From Sphingomonas sp. S-NIH.Pt15_0812 (GTDB lineage Bacteria; Pseudomonadota; Alphaproteobacteria; Sphingomonadales; Sphingomonadaceae), in NCBI RefSeq assembly GCF_003951315.1, contig NZ_QLJH01000017.1:20581-84580 (forward strand): a stretch of 64,000 nt of DNA, given 5' to 3'. Shown here in pieces: positions 10,312 through 19,212 of the stretch (position 1 is the stretch's first letter; every line of letters starts with the position of its first letter). A model generated the notes under the pieces. The model was not told the origin of the DNA and searched no databases. It saw only the letters and a program-made list of their open reading frames with translations. Both the position numbers and the translations under genes were made by a program.

Positions 10312-12090
10312 GTGTCAATACGCCGTCTCCCCTCGCATCTGGTCAATCGTATCGCCGCCGGTGAAGTGGTCGAAAGACCCGCCAGCGCGTTGAAGGAGCT
10401 TGTCGAGAACGCGCTTGATGCAGGGGCGAATCGTATCGCCGTCCGGCTGGGCGAGGGCGGCCTGTCGCGCATCGAGGTGGTCGATGACGGTGGCGGCATG
10501 GCCCCCGACGGCATGGCGCTGGCGCTGGAGCGGCACTGCACCTCCAAGCTGCCCGACGAGCGGATCGAGGCGGTCGAGACGCTGGGCTTCCGGGGCGAGG
10601 CGCTGCCTTCCATCGCCAGCGTCGCGCGGCTGACGCTGGAGAGCCGGCCGGTCGGCGCGGACGGCTGGCGGCGCGTGGTCGACAATGGCGAACTGGCGGA
10701 GGAGGGGCCGGCGGCGCTGCCGCCCGGCACGCGCGTGCTGGTCGAGCAACTGTTCGCGCGCGTGCCGGCGCGGCGCAAGTTCCTGCGCTCGTCGCGCGCC
10801 GAATATGCCGCCTGTCTGGACGTGGTCCGGCGGCTGGCGATGGCGCGGCCGGAGGTCGGCTTCTCGGTCGAGCATGACGGCCGCCGCGTGCTGACGGTGG
10901 CCCCGGCCGAGGATCGCCCGACCCGCGTCGCCGCGCTGACCGACCGGCAGCTCGCCGACAATGCGGTGACGATCGACTGGGTGCGCGAGGATCTGGTGCT
11001 GGGCGGCGTCGCCGGCCTGCCGACCTTCCACCGGGGCGTGGCGGACCATCAATATCTGTTCGTCAACGGCCGGCCGGTGCGCGACCGGCTGCTGATCGGC
11101 GCGATCCGCGGCGCCTATGCGGAGATGATGCCGCGCGACCGTCATGCCGTCGTCGCCCTGTTCCTCGACCTGCCGACCGATCAGGTCGACGTGAACGTCC
11201 ACCCGGCCAAGACCGAGGTCCGGTTCCGCGATCCGGCGCTGGTGCGCGGCCTGATCGTGTCGGGCCTGCGTCGCGCGCTGGACGAAGCCGGCCATCGCAG
11301 CGTCCAGCGGCCCACCGAGGCGGCGCTGGGGCTGTGGCGACCCGAGTTTGTCCCGTCGCCGGCCGTCGCGGAACATGGCAGCTTCTTCGCGCCCGGTCCG
11401 GCGACTTCCCCGCCCGGCATGTCAGGGGTGCGGGATCGCCCGTCCTATTTCGACGCGCCACCCCAGGCACGGGCCGAGCCCGCCTGGTCGCCGCCGCCGC
11501 AGACGGCGTCGCATCCGCTCGGCGTCGCGCGCGGCCAGATCGCCAAGACCTATGTCGTGGCGGAGGCGGAGGACGGGTTGGTGCTGGTCGACCAGCACGC
11601 GGCGCATGAACGGCTGGTGCTGGAGCGGATGCGCGCCGCGCTGGCGGGCGGCCGCATCGCCAGTCAGGCGCTGTTGCTGCCCGAGGTGGTCGAGCTGGAG
11701 GAGCCGGCCTGCGACCGGCTGGAGGCGCGGGTCGACGAACTGGCCGAGCTGGGGTTGGAGCTGGAACGGTTCGGCGCGCGCGCGATGCTGGTGCGGGCGA
11801 CGCCAGCCCTGCTCGGCCAGTCCGACCCGGCCGGGCTGATCGCCGACCTGGCCGACGAACTCGCCGCCTATGACGAGGCGCTGTCGCTCCGCGAGCGGCT
11901 CGATCATGTGGCGGCGACCATGGCCTGCCATGGATCGGTTCGCGCGGGGCGGTCGCTGTCGGTGGCGGAGATGAACGCGCTGCTCCGCGAAATGGAGGCG
12001 ACTCCGCATAGCGGCCAGTGCAACCATGGCCGGCCGACCTGGGTGAAGCTGCAAATGGCCGATGTGGAGAAGCTGTTCGGGCGGAAGTGA
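10312..12090 (+). CDS. mutL: DNA mismatch repair protein MutL
   Basis: 592 residues. The N-terminal GHKL ATPase has the Asn-Ala-xx-Asp-Ala motif (ENALDAGA), DDGGGM and GFRGEALPSI; the transducer domain contains VDVNVHPAKTEVRF; a Pro/Ala-rich linker (about 350-405) leads to the C-terminal dimerisation domain with LVDQHAAHERLVLE and CHGSVRAG. The endonuclease motif of non-E. coli MutL proteins was not recognised with certainty. The best start is a GTG at 10312 (VSIRRLPSHLVNRIAAGEVV); the frame is open further upstream but without family similarity, and no strong ribosome site is seen. Confidence 0.96.
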   Translation: MSIRRLPSHLVNRIAAGEVVERPASALKELVENALDAGANRIAVRLGEGGLSRIEVVDDGGGMAPDGMALALERHCTSKLPDERIEAVETLGFRGEALPSIASVARLTLESRPVGADGWRRVVDNGELAEEGPAALPPGTRVLVEQLFARVPARRKFLRSSRAEYAACLDVVRRLAMARPEVGFSVEHDGRRVLTVAPAEDRPTRVAALTDRQLADNAVTIDWVREDLVLGGVAGLPTFHRGVADHQYLFVNGRPVRDRLLIGAIRGAYAEMMPRDRHAVVALFLDLPTDQVDVNVHPAKTEVRFRDPALVRGLIVSGLRRALDEAGHRSVQRPTEAALGLWRPEFVPSPAVAEHGSFFAPGPATSPPGMSGVRDRPSYFDAPPQARAEPAWSPPPQTASHPLGVARGQIAKTYVVAEAEDGLVLVDQHAAHERLVLERMRAALAGGRIASQALLLPEVVELEEPACDRLEARVDELAELGLELERFGARAMLVRATPALLGQSDPAGLIADLADELAAYDEALSLRERLDHVAATMACHGSVRAGRSLSVAEMNALLREMEATPHSGQCNHGRPTWVKLQMADVEKLFGRK

Positions 12091-12168
12091 GCGCGCGCAG
12101 ACTGCGGGCTTAGACGAAGGCGATCGGCATCAACGGGATTGTCACGTGCCGATCAAGGCTCTGGTGAG

Positions 12169-12308
12169 CCTGGAGCCGGATGACATTGACCCGGACACGT
12201 CATTGCGAGCGCAGCGAAGCAAACCACGGCCGCATGCGTGAAACCATGGATTGCTTCGCTGCGCTCGCAATGACGGTTTGGTTCAACCCGATGTCATTCA
12301 GCTCTAGC
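12169..12308. repeat. MITE-like nested palindromic element
   Basis: A roughly 140-base non-coding element with two nested inverted repeats. The inner arms are perfect over 23 bases: 12199-12221 (beginning GTCATTGCGAGCGC) and 12252-12274, enclosing a 30-base loop. The outer arms are imperfect: CTGGAGCCGGATGACATTG near 12170-12188 against the complement of the right end, CTAGAGCTGAATGACATCG, agreeing at 15 of 19 positions. Such a structure has no coding capacity and could form a long hairpin; the right end recurs at 3242-3260. It resembles dispersed palindromic repeats common in sphingomonad genomes, but copy number cannot be judged here. Confidence 0.7.
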
Positions 12309-12422
12309 CGCATGATCGTCGCGGAAGCGGGACGGCGGCGCGGCCGCGTTCAGCAACGGGCAACCTTTGCTGCGATCGGCGCGTTCATGGCTCCAAGTTT
12401 CTGATATCGCACGGACATTGCC

Positions 12423-12500
12423 ATGAAGATGATCATGCCCCTGGTTCTTGCCCTGATCCCGCTAGCGGCGGTTATCAGCGCCTGCGTATCCTGCCCCTGA
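12423..12500 (+). CDS. Possible 25-residue lipopeptide (entericidin-like size)
   Basis: A short frame after the MITE encodes a basic start, a hydrophobic run and VISACVSCP. ISAC resembles a lipobox, leaving a four-residue mature peptide if cleaved. No good ribosome site precedes the ATG and no homology was recognised, so this is a weak call. The stretch from 12309 to 12422 otherwise shows nothing recognisable. Confidence 0.25.
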   Translation: MKMIMPLVLALIPLAAVISACVSCP

Positions 12501-12523
12501 TCGAGCAGCGATCCCCAGATACG

Positions 12524-12560
12524 AAAAAGGCCGCCCGGATATGTTCCGGGCGGCCTTTTT
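12524..12560. terminator. Bidirectional intrinsic terminator
   Basis: A perfect 16-base inverted repeat (AAAAAGGCCGCCCGGA at 12524-12539 and its complement at 12545-12560) around a five-base loop, with A5 on one side and T5 on the other. It ends the rpsF-rpsR-rplI operon on the minus strand and can also stop plus-strand transcription from the mutL side. Confidence 0.92.
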
Positions 12561-12585
12561 CCTGGCCGAAGCGGCGCGGAGGGGA

Positions 12586-13173
12586 TCAGCCCTCGGCCTG
12601 CTCCGACTGGACCTCGGCGGTCGCGCCCGGCTCGGCGTTCGGATCGTAATCCTCGGTGAAGCCGGCCTCGTCACGCTCGAACATCGACGACATGACGTCG
12701 ACGCCCTGCGCCTGCATCTCGGCCTCTTCGGGCGAGCGGGCGACGTTGACCTTGACGGCCACCGACACCTCGGGGTGCAGCGCGACGCGCACTTCGTACA
12801 GGCCGATCGCCTTGATCGGCTTGTCGAGCACGACCTGGCTCTTGGTGACCTTGTGGCCGTCCGCGTTCAGCGACTCGACCAGATCGCGCACCGCGACCGA
12901 ACCGTAGAGCTGACCGGTGTTCGAGGCCTGGCGGATCAGCGTGATCTGCGCGTCCTTGAACGAGCCGGCGTCCTTCTCGGCCTCGCCGCGACGGGCGGCG
13001 TTGTCGGATTCGATGCGAGCGCGGTTGGCCTCGAAGACCTTGCGGTTGGCTTCGTTGGCGCGCAGCGCCTTCTTGCGCGGCAGCAGGAAGTTACGGGCGA
13101 AGCCGTCCTTGACCTTGACCACGTCGCCGATGGCGCCGAGCTTCTCGACGCGTTCCAGCAGAATAACGTCCAT
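12586..13173 (-). CDS. rplI: 50S ribosomal protein L9
   Basis: 195 residues. The N-terminal RNA-binding domain reads MDVILLERVEKLGAIGDVV and continues with KDGFARNFLLPRKKAL; a long helix links it to the C-terminal domain. The last 45 residues are acidic and rich in Glu, Ala and Pro, longer than in E. coli L9 (149 residues) but common in alphaproteobacteria. Last gene of rpsF-rpsR-rplI, twelve bases after rpsR, followed by a strong terminator. Confidence 0.97.
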   Translation of the reverse strand: MDVILLERVEKLGAIGDVVKVKDGFARNFLLPRKKALRANEANRKVFEANRARIESDNAARRGEAEKDAGSFKDAQITLIRQASNTGQLYGSVAVRDLVESLNADGHKVTKSQVVLDKPIKAIGLYEVRVALHPEVSVAVKVNVARSPEEAEMQAQGVDVMSSMFERDEAGFTEDYDPNAEPGATAEVQSEQAEG

Positions 13174-13185
13174 GTGGCGGACTCC

Positions 13186-13410
13186 TTACTTCACGACGTA
13201 GGGCAGGAGGCCCAGATGACGCGCGCGCTTGATCGCCTGGGCGAGTTCGCGCTGCTTCTTGGCGCTCACCGAGGTGATGCGCGACGGAACGATCTTGCCA
13301 CGCTCGGACACGAAGCCCTGAAGCAGACGGACGTCCTTATAGTCGATCCGCGGCGCGTCCTTCGCGGAGAAGGGGCAGCTCTTGCGGCGACGGAAAAACG
13401 GGCGAGCCAT
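13186..13410 (-). CDS. rpsR: 30S ribosomal protein S18
   Basis: 74 residues, typical length. Shows the conserved basic start [25 protein letters not shown] and RISPSRIT-like sequence ([13 protein letters not shown]), and the [17 protein letters not shown] C-terminus. It binds S6 on the platform of the small subunit. Its ATG overlaps the stop of rpsF by one base (TAATG), giving coupled translation with its assembly partner. Confidence 0.98.
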   Translation of the reverse strand: MARPFFRRRKSCPFSAKDAPRIDYKDVRLLQGFVSERGKIVPSRITSVSAKKQRELAQAIKRARHLGLLPYVVK

Positions 13411-13811
13411 TATGCGGCCTCCTCTTCACGGTCACGACGGGGGCGATCGCCACGATCACCACGCTCGGCGCGGCGCTCACGATCGCGCTCCTGCTTGCGC
13501 ATCATCACCGACGGACCCTGCTCCGCCTCGTCGACCTTGACGGTCATGTAGCGGATGATGTCCTCGTTGATCTGGGTCTGGCGCTCCAGCTCGGCCACGA
13601 CATGGCCGGGGGCGTCGATCTCGAGCATCACGTAATGCGCCTTGCGGTTCTTGGCGATGCGATACGCCAGGCTGCGCAGGCCCCAGGTCTCGGTCTTGGT
13701 GACCTTGCCCTGATTGTCCTCGATGATCTTGGTGGCGGTTTCCGCCAGCGCGTCCACTTGCGCCTGTGCCAGGTCCTGGCGCGCAAGGAACACGTGCTCG
13801 TACAGAGCCAT
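13410..13811 (-). CDS. rpsF: 30S ribosomal protein S6
   Basis: 133 residues from ATG 13811 ([14 protein letters not shown]). The ferredoxin-like S6 fold covers the first 100 residues ([19 protein letters not shown] is typical); the tail is a charged Arg/Glu/Asp-rich extension. The frame is open 36 codons further upstream but without S6 similarity. First gene of the operon. Confidence 0.97.
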   Translation of the reverse strand: MALYEHVFLARQDLAQAQVDALAETATKIIEDNQGKVTKTETWGLRSLAYRIAKNRKAHYVMLEIDAPGHVVAELERQTQINEDIIRYMTVKVDEAEQGPSVMMRKQERDRERRAERGDRGDRPRRDREEEAA

Positions 13812-14007
13812 GTCACTTCCTTCGTTGGCCGATCGTTGACGCCGCCCCATGCGGACGCCCCTCCGGCTGTCTTCCAATGCGTATTCGGGCAGCAAGGCCG
13901 CGCCTTCCGCCTGAAGCATCCGGGCCTATGGCCGAAACGCAGGCGCTTGTCGAGAGGGTCCGGCTCGCCTAACCCCCCGCGCCTTGCGATCAGCATAAGA
14001 GGTTACG

Positions 14008-14967
14008 ATGCGCGCGTTCATCTTTCCCGGTCAGGGTAGCCAGTCGGTCGGCATGGGCCAGGCGCTCCGCGATGCCAGCCCCGCCGCGCGCGAGGTGTTC
14101 GGCGAGGTGGACGAGGCGCTGGGCCAGCATCTCTTCCGCCTGATGGCCGAGGGGCCGGCGGACGAACTGATGCTGACCGAGAATGCCCAGCCCGCGATCA
14201 TGGCCAACGCCATCGCCACGCTGCGCGTCCTCCAGAAGGAAGGCAATGTCCGCCTGGCCGACAAGGCGGCCTATGTCGCCGGCCATTCGCTGGGCGAATA
14301 TAGCGCCTTGTGCGCGGCCGAGGCGTTCGACCTCGCCACGACCTCCAGGCTGCTTAAGCGGCGCGGGCAGGCGATGCAGGCGGCGGTGCCGGTGGGCGAG
14401 GGGGCGATGGCGGCGCTGCTCGGCGCGGACCTGGACAAGGCGCGCACCATCGCCGGCGCGGCGGTCGATTCGATCCTGGCGGAGGGCGGGCCGACCTATG
14501 TCTGCACCGTCGCCAACGACAACGACCCCTCGCAGGTCGTGATCTCCGGGCATAGCCCCGCGATCGAGCGCGCGGTGGCTCTGGCCAAGGAACTAGGCGC
14601 GAAGCGGGGCGTGCTGCTGCCCGTCTCGGCCCCGTTCCACTGCCCGCTGATGCAGCCCGCCGCCGATGCGATGGACGCCGCGCTGGCCGATGCGCGCATC
14701 GCCGCGCCGCTGGTGCCGGTCTTCGCCAATGTCGACGCCGCCGCGATCGGCAATCCGGGCCAGATCCGCGTCGCCCTGGTCGAGCAGGTGACCGGCATGG
14801 TCCGCTGGCGCGAATCGGTGCTGGCGATGGTCGAGGCGGGCGTGACCGAGTTCGTCGAATTCGGCGGCAAGGTGCTGGCCCCCATGGTCAAGCGCATCGC
14901 GCCGGACGCGAATGCGGTCAGCGTGGTGACGATGGACGATATCGAGGGCCTGCTGAAGACGCTGTGA
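14008..14967 (+). CDS. fabD: Malonyl-CoA:ACP transacylase
   Basis: 319 residues, typical length. FPGQGSQ lies near the start, the nucleophile elbow GHSLGEYSAL places the active Ser at 94, and SAPFHCPLM gives the catalytic His at 211. Transfers malonyl groups from CoA to ACP to feed fatty acid elongation. Head of a fab cluster: fabD, fabG, acpP, fabF, mltG on the plus strand. Confidence 0.98.
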   Translation: MRAFIFPGQGSQSVGMGQALRDASPAAREVFGEVDEALGQHLFRLMAEGPADELMLTENAQPAIMANAIATLRVLQKEGNVRLADKAAYVAGHSLGEYSALCAAEAFDLATTSRLLKRRGQAMQAAVPVGEGAMAALLGADLDKARTIAGAAVDSILAEGGPTYVCTVANDNDPSQVVISGHSPAIERAVALAKELGAKRGVLLPVSAPFHCPLMQPAADAMDAALADARIAAPLVPVFANVDAAAIGNPGQIRVALVEQVTGMVRWRESVLAMVEAGVTEFVEFGGKVLAPMVKRIAPDANAVSVVTMDDIEGLLKTL

Positions 14968-15259
14968 TGCTGCGCGCGGAGGGAAGATGAAGGACATCGA
15001 CGCCGTCCATGGTGACGTTCCGGATCTTTCCTCACCTGTCCACCGGCAGCCAGGATCGGGGAGCAGACGTCCATCGAGAAGCCGTTGCCTGCGCATGGCG
15101 AGCAGCGTCTGGCCTAATTTGCGGCGTATCGAGCAGCTTGTCGGGCTGCTCATCAATTTCGGGGCGAGACCTTGAAGGAAGGTGTGCGACATGTCGTCGA
15201 TGACCCTTGTTCTTCCGCGTCTCCGCGCCGCTGCGTGAATCTTATGAGGGAATAATTCC
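14968..15259. other. Spacer between fabD and fabG without a supported gene
   Basis: 292 bases. A 62-codon frame (14987-15175) has no recognisable features and unconvincing composition. Near the end, at about 15211-15240, the segment contains CTTCCGCGTCTCCGCGCCGC followed by TGCGTGAA, a phrase I recognise as recurring in intergenic DNA of many bacteria (CGCGTCTCCGCG-CTGCGTGAA type). fabG's own ribosome site (TGAGGGAATAATTCC) is at the right edge. Confidence 0.5.
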
Positions 15260-15997
15260 ATGTTCGACCTGACAGGCATGACCGCGCTGGTGACCGGCGC
15301 TTCGGGGGGGATCGGCTCGGCGATCGCGCGGGGGCTGGCGGCGCAGGGCGCGCGGCTCGCCGTGTCGGGGTCGAATGCCGACAAGCTGGAGGCGTTCCGC
15401 GCCTCGCTCGGCGGCGATCATGTCGCCTTGCCCTGCGACCTGTCGGACGGGGCCGCGGTCGACGCGCTGGTGCCGCAGGCGGTGGCAGCGCTCGGCAAGC
15501 TCGACATCCTGGTCAACAATGCCGGCGTCACCCGCGACAACCTCGCGATGCGGATGAAAGACGAGGAGTGGGACCAGGTGATCCGCGTCAACCTGGAGGC
15601 CGCGTTCCGCCTGATCCGCGCCGCCGCCAAGCCGATGATGAAGGCGCGCTTCGGTCGCGTCGTCTCGATCACCTCGGTCGTCGGGCAGACCGGCAATCCC
15701 GGTCAGGCCAATTATGCGGCGTCCAAGGCCGGGCTGGTCGGCATGTCCAAGGCGCTGGCGCAGGAACTGGCCAGCCGCAACATCACCGTCAATTGCGTCG
15801 CCCCCGGCTTCATCCGCTCGGCGATGACGGATATCCTGCCCGAGGCGCAGAAGGCGGCGCTCACCCAGCGCATTCCCGCCGGCGACCTAGGCACGGGTGA
15901 CGACATCGCCGCCGCCGTCGTCTATCTCGCCAGCCGCGAGGCCGGATATGTCACCGGCCAGACCATCCATGTGAATGGCGGCATGGCGATGGTCTGA
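15260..15997 (+). CDS. fabG: 3-oxoacyl-ACP reductase
   Basis: 245 residues, classical short-chain dehydrogenase. The NADPH-binding TGASGGIGSAIA is at about 12-23, NNAG follows at about 86, and the catalytic Tyr152 and Lys156 are in NYAASKAG with Ser in SITSVVG. The C-terminal GQTIHVNGGMAMV is the FabG signature. Reduces beta-ketoacyl-ACP in fatty acid synthesis. A GAGGGAAT ribosome site precedes the ATG. Confidence 0.97.
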   Translation: MFDLTGMTALVTGASGGIGSAIARGLAAQGARLAVSGSNADKLEAFRASLGGDHVALPCDLSDGAAVDALVPQAVAALGKLDILVNNAGVTRDNLAMRMKDEEWDQVIRVNLEAAFRLIRAAAKPMMKARFGRVVSITSVVGQTGNPGQANYAASKAGLVGMSKALAQELASRNITVNCVAPGFIRSAMTDILPEAQKAALTQRIPAGDLGTGDDIAAAVVYLASREAGYVTGQTIHVNGGMAMV

Positions 15998-16113
15998 TCC
16001 GGCCCGTGGCGTGAACCGAGTGGAATGCACGGTGGACGGGGCCTTGCCACGGCTCCCCCTGCGTTCTACGTGCGTTCAGGAATTGATAACCCCGTAAGTG
16101 AAGAGGGAATACC

Positions 16114-16350
16114 ATGAGCGAGACCGCCGACCGCGTGAAGAAGATCGTCGTCGAGCATCTCGGCGTCGAAGCCGACAAGGTGACCGAGCAGGCGAGCTTC
16201 ATCGACGATCTCGGCGCCGACAGCCTCGACATCGTCGAGCTCGTCATGGCGTTCGAGGAAGAGTTCGGCGTCGAGATCCCGGACGATGCCGCCGAGAAGA
16301 TCACGACCGTGCAGGACGCGATCACCTATATCGACGAGCACAAGTCCTAA
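16114..16350 (+). CDS. acpP: Acyl carrier protein of fatty acid synthesis
   Basis: 78 residues, acidic, with the phosphopantetheine attachment motif [14 protein letters not shown]; the modified Ser is residue 37. Typical AcpP length. It sits between fabG and fabF with a terminator after it, so it may be made in excess over its neighbours. A second, divergent ACP at 32186-32452 belongs to the exosortase-linked locus. Confidence 0.98.
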   Translation: MSETADRVKKIVVEHLGVEADKVTEQASFIDDLGADSLDIVELVMAFEEEFGVEIPDDAAEKITTVQDAITYIDEHKS

Positions 16351-16380
16351 TCGGACACGCCTTTTCCGGCCGGAATTGAG

Positions 16381-16420
16381 CGGCTCCCCGCACCGGGCTA
16401 AGGAGCGGGGAGCCGTTTTC
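16381..16420 (+). terminator. Rho-independent terminator after acpP
   Basis: An 11-base perfect stem (CGGCTCCCCGC at 16381-16391 and its complement at 16405-16415) with a 13-base loop, followed by TTTTC. Located 31 bases after the acpP stop. It is probably partial, allowing some read-through into fabF. Confidence 0.85.
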
Positions 16421-16466
16421 GTCACTAGGTGCCGGAAACATCGGGATCAGCAGTGTGGAGAGTGGG

Positions 16467-17726
16467 ATGCGGCGTGTCGTCGTAACCGGATTGGGCCTTG
16501 TGACGCCGCTGGGCGGCGATGTCGAAACGACCTGGGCCAATATCATCGCGGGCAAGTCGGGCGCGGGCCCGATCACGATCTTCGATGCATCGAACCAGAA
16601 ATGCCGCATCGCCTGCGAGGTGAAGCCGGCCGACCATCCCTACGGCTTCGATCCAAACAAGCGCGTCGACCACAAGGTGCAGCGCCAGGTCGATCCGTTC
16701 ATCGTCTATGGCATCGACGCCGCCGGACAGGCGCTGGAGGATGCCGGCCTGCTGGAAATGACCGAGGCGGAGCGGTTCCGCGCCGGCTGTTCGATCGGCT
16801 CGGGCATCGGCGGCCTGCCGGGCATCGCCAGCGAATCGCTGATCTGCGAGAACAAGGGACCGACCCGCGTCTCGCCGCATTTCGTGCATGGCCGGCTCAT
16901 CAACCTGATCTCGGGCCAGGTTTCGATCAAATACGGGCTGATGGGGCCGAACCACGCGGTCGTCACCGCCTGTTCGACCGGCGCGCATTCGATCGGCGAC
17001 GCCGCGCGGATGATCGCGATGGACGATGCCGACGTCATGCTGGCCGGTGGCGCGGAAAGCGCGATCTGCCCGCTCGGCATCGCCGGCTTCGCCCAGGCGC
17101 GGGCGCTGTCGATGGGCTTCAACGACGCGCCGGAAAAGGCGAGCCGTCCCTATGACGTCGATCGCGACGGTTTCGTGATGGGCGAGGGCGCGGGCGTCGT
17201 CGTGCTGGAGGAATATGAGCGGGCCAAGGCGCGCGGCGCCAAGATCTATGCCGAGGTGATCGGCTATGGCCTGTCGGGCGACGCCTATCACGTCACCGCG
17301 CCGCATCCCGAGGGCTCGGGCGCGTTCCGGTCGATGGAAATGGCGATGCGCAAGAGCGGCCTGGCGCTGTCGGACATCGATTACATCAATGCCCACGGCA
17401 CCTCGACCCCGCTCGGCGACGAGCTGGAGCTGGGCGCGGTGCGGCGGCTGTTCGGCGATGCGATCGGCACGCTGTCCATGTCGTCGACCAAGTCGGCGAT
17501 CGGGCATCTGCTGGGGGGTGCGGGCGCGGTCGAGTCGATCTTCTGCATCCTGGCGATGCGCGACCAGATCGTGCCGCCGACGCTCAACCTCGACAATCCG
17601 AGCGAGGGCTGCGCCGGCGTCGACCTGGTGCCGCATGTCGCCAAGAAGCGGTCGGTGAAGGCGGTGCTGAACAATTCGTTCGGCTTCGGCGGCACCAATG
17701 CGTCGCTGGTGATGCGCGCGCTCTGA
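16467..17726 (+). CDS. fabF: 3-oxoacyl-ACP synthase II
   Basis: 419 residues. The ketosynthase triad is visible: Cys169 in VTACSTGAHS, His310 in INAHGTSTPLGD and His347 in KSAIGHLLGGAGA. The C-terminal NNSFGFGGTNASLV is standard. Start at ATG 16467, which has GGAGAG upstream at good spacing; a GTG at 16455 would add four residues. Elongates ACP-bound chains. Confidence 0.97.
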   Translation: MRRVVVTGLGLVTPLGGDVETTWANIIAGKSGAGPITIFDASNQKCRIACEVKPADHPYGFDPNKRVDHKVQRQVDPFIVYGIDAAGQALEDAGLLEMTEAERFRAGCSIGSGIGGLPGIASESLICENKGPTRVSPHFVHGRLINLISGQVSIKYGLMGPNHAVVTACSTGAHSIGDAARMIAMDDADVMLAGGAESAICPLGIAGFAQARALSMGFNDAPEKASRPYDVDRDGFVMGEGAGVVVLEEYERAKARGAKIYAEVIGYGLSGDAYHVTAPHPEGSGAFRSMEMAMRKSGLALSDIDYINAHGTSTPLGDELELGAVRRLFGDAIGTLSMSSTKSAIGHLLGGAGAVESIFCILAMRDQIVPPTLNLDNPSEGCAGVDLVPHVAKKRSVKAVLNNSFGFGGTNASLVMRAL

Positions 17727-17763
17727 ACGGCCGGGCGGCGGACAAGGGGCCCTGGGGGAAGTG

Positions 17764-18729
17764 ATGCGGAAACTGGGGTGCCTCGTCCTGCTGATCGCCG
17801 GACTGGTCATCGGCGCGATCGTCGCCGCGAACATGTGGGCGGGGGCGGGACCGGCGGACAAGCCGGTCAGCGTCGTCGTGCCGGCCGGGGCCAGCCTGGC
17901 CCGCGCCGCGACCGCGCTGGAACAGGCGGGCGCGGTCCGTTCCGCCCATCGCTTCCGCCTGCTCGCCCGCGTCTTCGGCGGCGGCGGATCGGTCAAGGCG
18001 GGCGAATATGAAATCCCCGCCCATGCCAGCGCCAAGCAGATCCTCGACCTGCTGGAAGAGGGCAAGGTCCGCCAGCGGCTGGTCGTGGTGCCGGAGGGGC
18101 TGCCCTCGGTCATGGTCCATGACGCGCTGATGAAGGCGGACGGTCTGACCGGCCGCGTGCCGGTGCCGGCCGAGGGCTCGGTGCTGCCCGATGGCTATGC
18201 CTATCAGCGTGGCGATACGCGCGCCTCGGTACTGGCGCGGATGCAGTCGGCGATGCGCGACTATCTGGCGCAGGCCTGGGGAAAGCGGTCGAAGAACAGC
18301 GCGGTGACCAGCCCCGAACAGGCGATCATCCTCGCCTCGATCGTCGAGAAGGAGACGGGCAAGCCGGCCGAGCGGCGCACCGTCGCGGCGGTCTATGGCA
18401 ATCGGCTGCGGCTGCACATGCCGCTCCAGGCCGATCCGACCGTCATCTATCCGATCACCAGGGGGCGTCCGCTCGGGCGCCGGATCAAGCAGTCCGAATT
18501 GCACGCGCGTAACGGCTATAACACCTATGCCAGCGCCGGCCTGCCGGTCGGGCCGATCGCCAATCCGGGCCGCGCCTCGATCGACGCGGTGCTGGACCCG
18601 GCGGACAGCCAGGCGCTCTATTTCGTCGCGGACGGGACGGGCGGCCATGTCTTCGCCGACACCCTGCCGGAACATAATGCCAATGTCCGCAAGTGGTACG
18701 CGATCCGCAAGGCGCGCGGGGAGATGTAG
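17764..18729 (+). CDS. mltG: Endolytic transglycosylase MltG
   Basis: 321 residues (YceG family). One N-terminal membrane helix (about 5-25), a LysM-like periplasmic region, then the catalytic domain with ASIVEKETG, where Glu195 is the expected catalytic acid, followed by the conserved LQADPTVIYP and YNTYASAGLPVGPIANPG. It cleaves nascent glycan strands next to the membrane. Either GTG 17761 or ATG 17764 can serve as start. Its place directly after fabF is usual in proteobacteria. Confidence 0.95.
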   Translation: MRKLGCLVLLIAGLVIGAIVAANMWAGAGPADKPVSVVVPAGASLARAATALEQAGAVRSAHRFRLLARVFGGGGSVKAGEYEIPAHASAKQILDLLEEGKVRQRLVVVPEGLPSVMVHDALMKADGLTGRVPVPAEGSVLPDGYAYQRGDTRASVLARMQSAMRDYLAQAWGKRSKNSAVTSPEQAIILASIVEKETGKPAERRTVAAVYGNRLRLHMPLQADPTVIYPITRGRPLGRRIKQSELHARNGYNTYASAGLPVGPIANPGRASIDAVLDPADSQALYFVADGTGGHVFADTLPEHNANVRKWYAIRKARGEM

Positions 18730-18863
18730 TCGGGGGGGCTCCCGCGTTGATGTGGCAGCTTTTCCCCGGATGGGGATCGGTGGAGAAGCCGCCATCCGAT
18801 CCCCCCTCTCGCTTCACCCGACGCGTCCTTGCCGCAAGCCGCGCCACCGCCTATCTGCGACGC

Positions 18864-19202
18864 ATGGCCACGCTCGTTTCCGAGGTCGCATTGACCCCCG
18901 CCGCCGCCGCCCGCGTGGCGGCCATTGCCGCTCGCCAGAACAAGCCGGCCTTGCTCCGTCTGTCGGTCGAGGGGGGCGGCTGTTCGGGCTTCCAGTATAA
19001 GTTCGGACTGGCGGATGCACCCGAGGCGGACGACAGCGTCGCGGAGACGGATGGCGTCCGGCTGCTGGTCGATCAGGTCAGCCTCGACCTGGTGCGCGGC
19101 TGCACCGTCGATTATGTCGAATCGCTGGGCGGCGCGGCGTTTAAGGTCGATAATCCGGTCGCGGCATCGGGATGTGGTTGCGGAACCAGCTTCGCCGTCT
19201 AA
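18864..19202 (+). CDS. erpA: A-type iron-sulfur carrier (ErpA/IscA-like)
   Basis: 112 residues. The three cluster-binding cysteines are present: one in GGGCSGFQY and two in SGCGCGTSF. Starts at ATG 18864 (MATLVSEVALTPAAAARV); the longer open frame lacks similarity. It transfers Fe-S clusters to apoproteins. The choice between ErpA and IscA is not decidable by eye; no isc/suf genes adjoin. Confidence 0.9.
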   Translation: MATLVSEVALTPAAAARVAAIAARQNKPALLRLSVEGGGCSGFQYKFGLADAPEADDSVAETDGVRLLVDQVSLDLVRGCTVDYVESLGGAAFKVDNPVAASGCGCGTSFAV

Positions 19203-19212
19203 GACGGATGGC

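Noticed and set aside
12199..12274. Inverted repeats as a CRISPR or transcription terminator
   Set aside because: Only one pair of arms, no repeat-spacer periodicity and no T-run; fits a palindromic repeat element better.
14987..15175. 62-codon frame between fabD and fabG
   Set aside because: No recognisable features, weak start and Arg/Ser-rich composition typical of non-coding GC-rich DNA.
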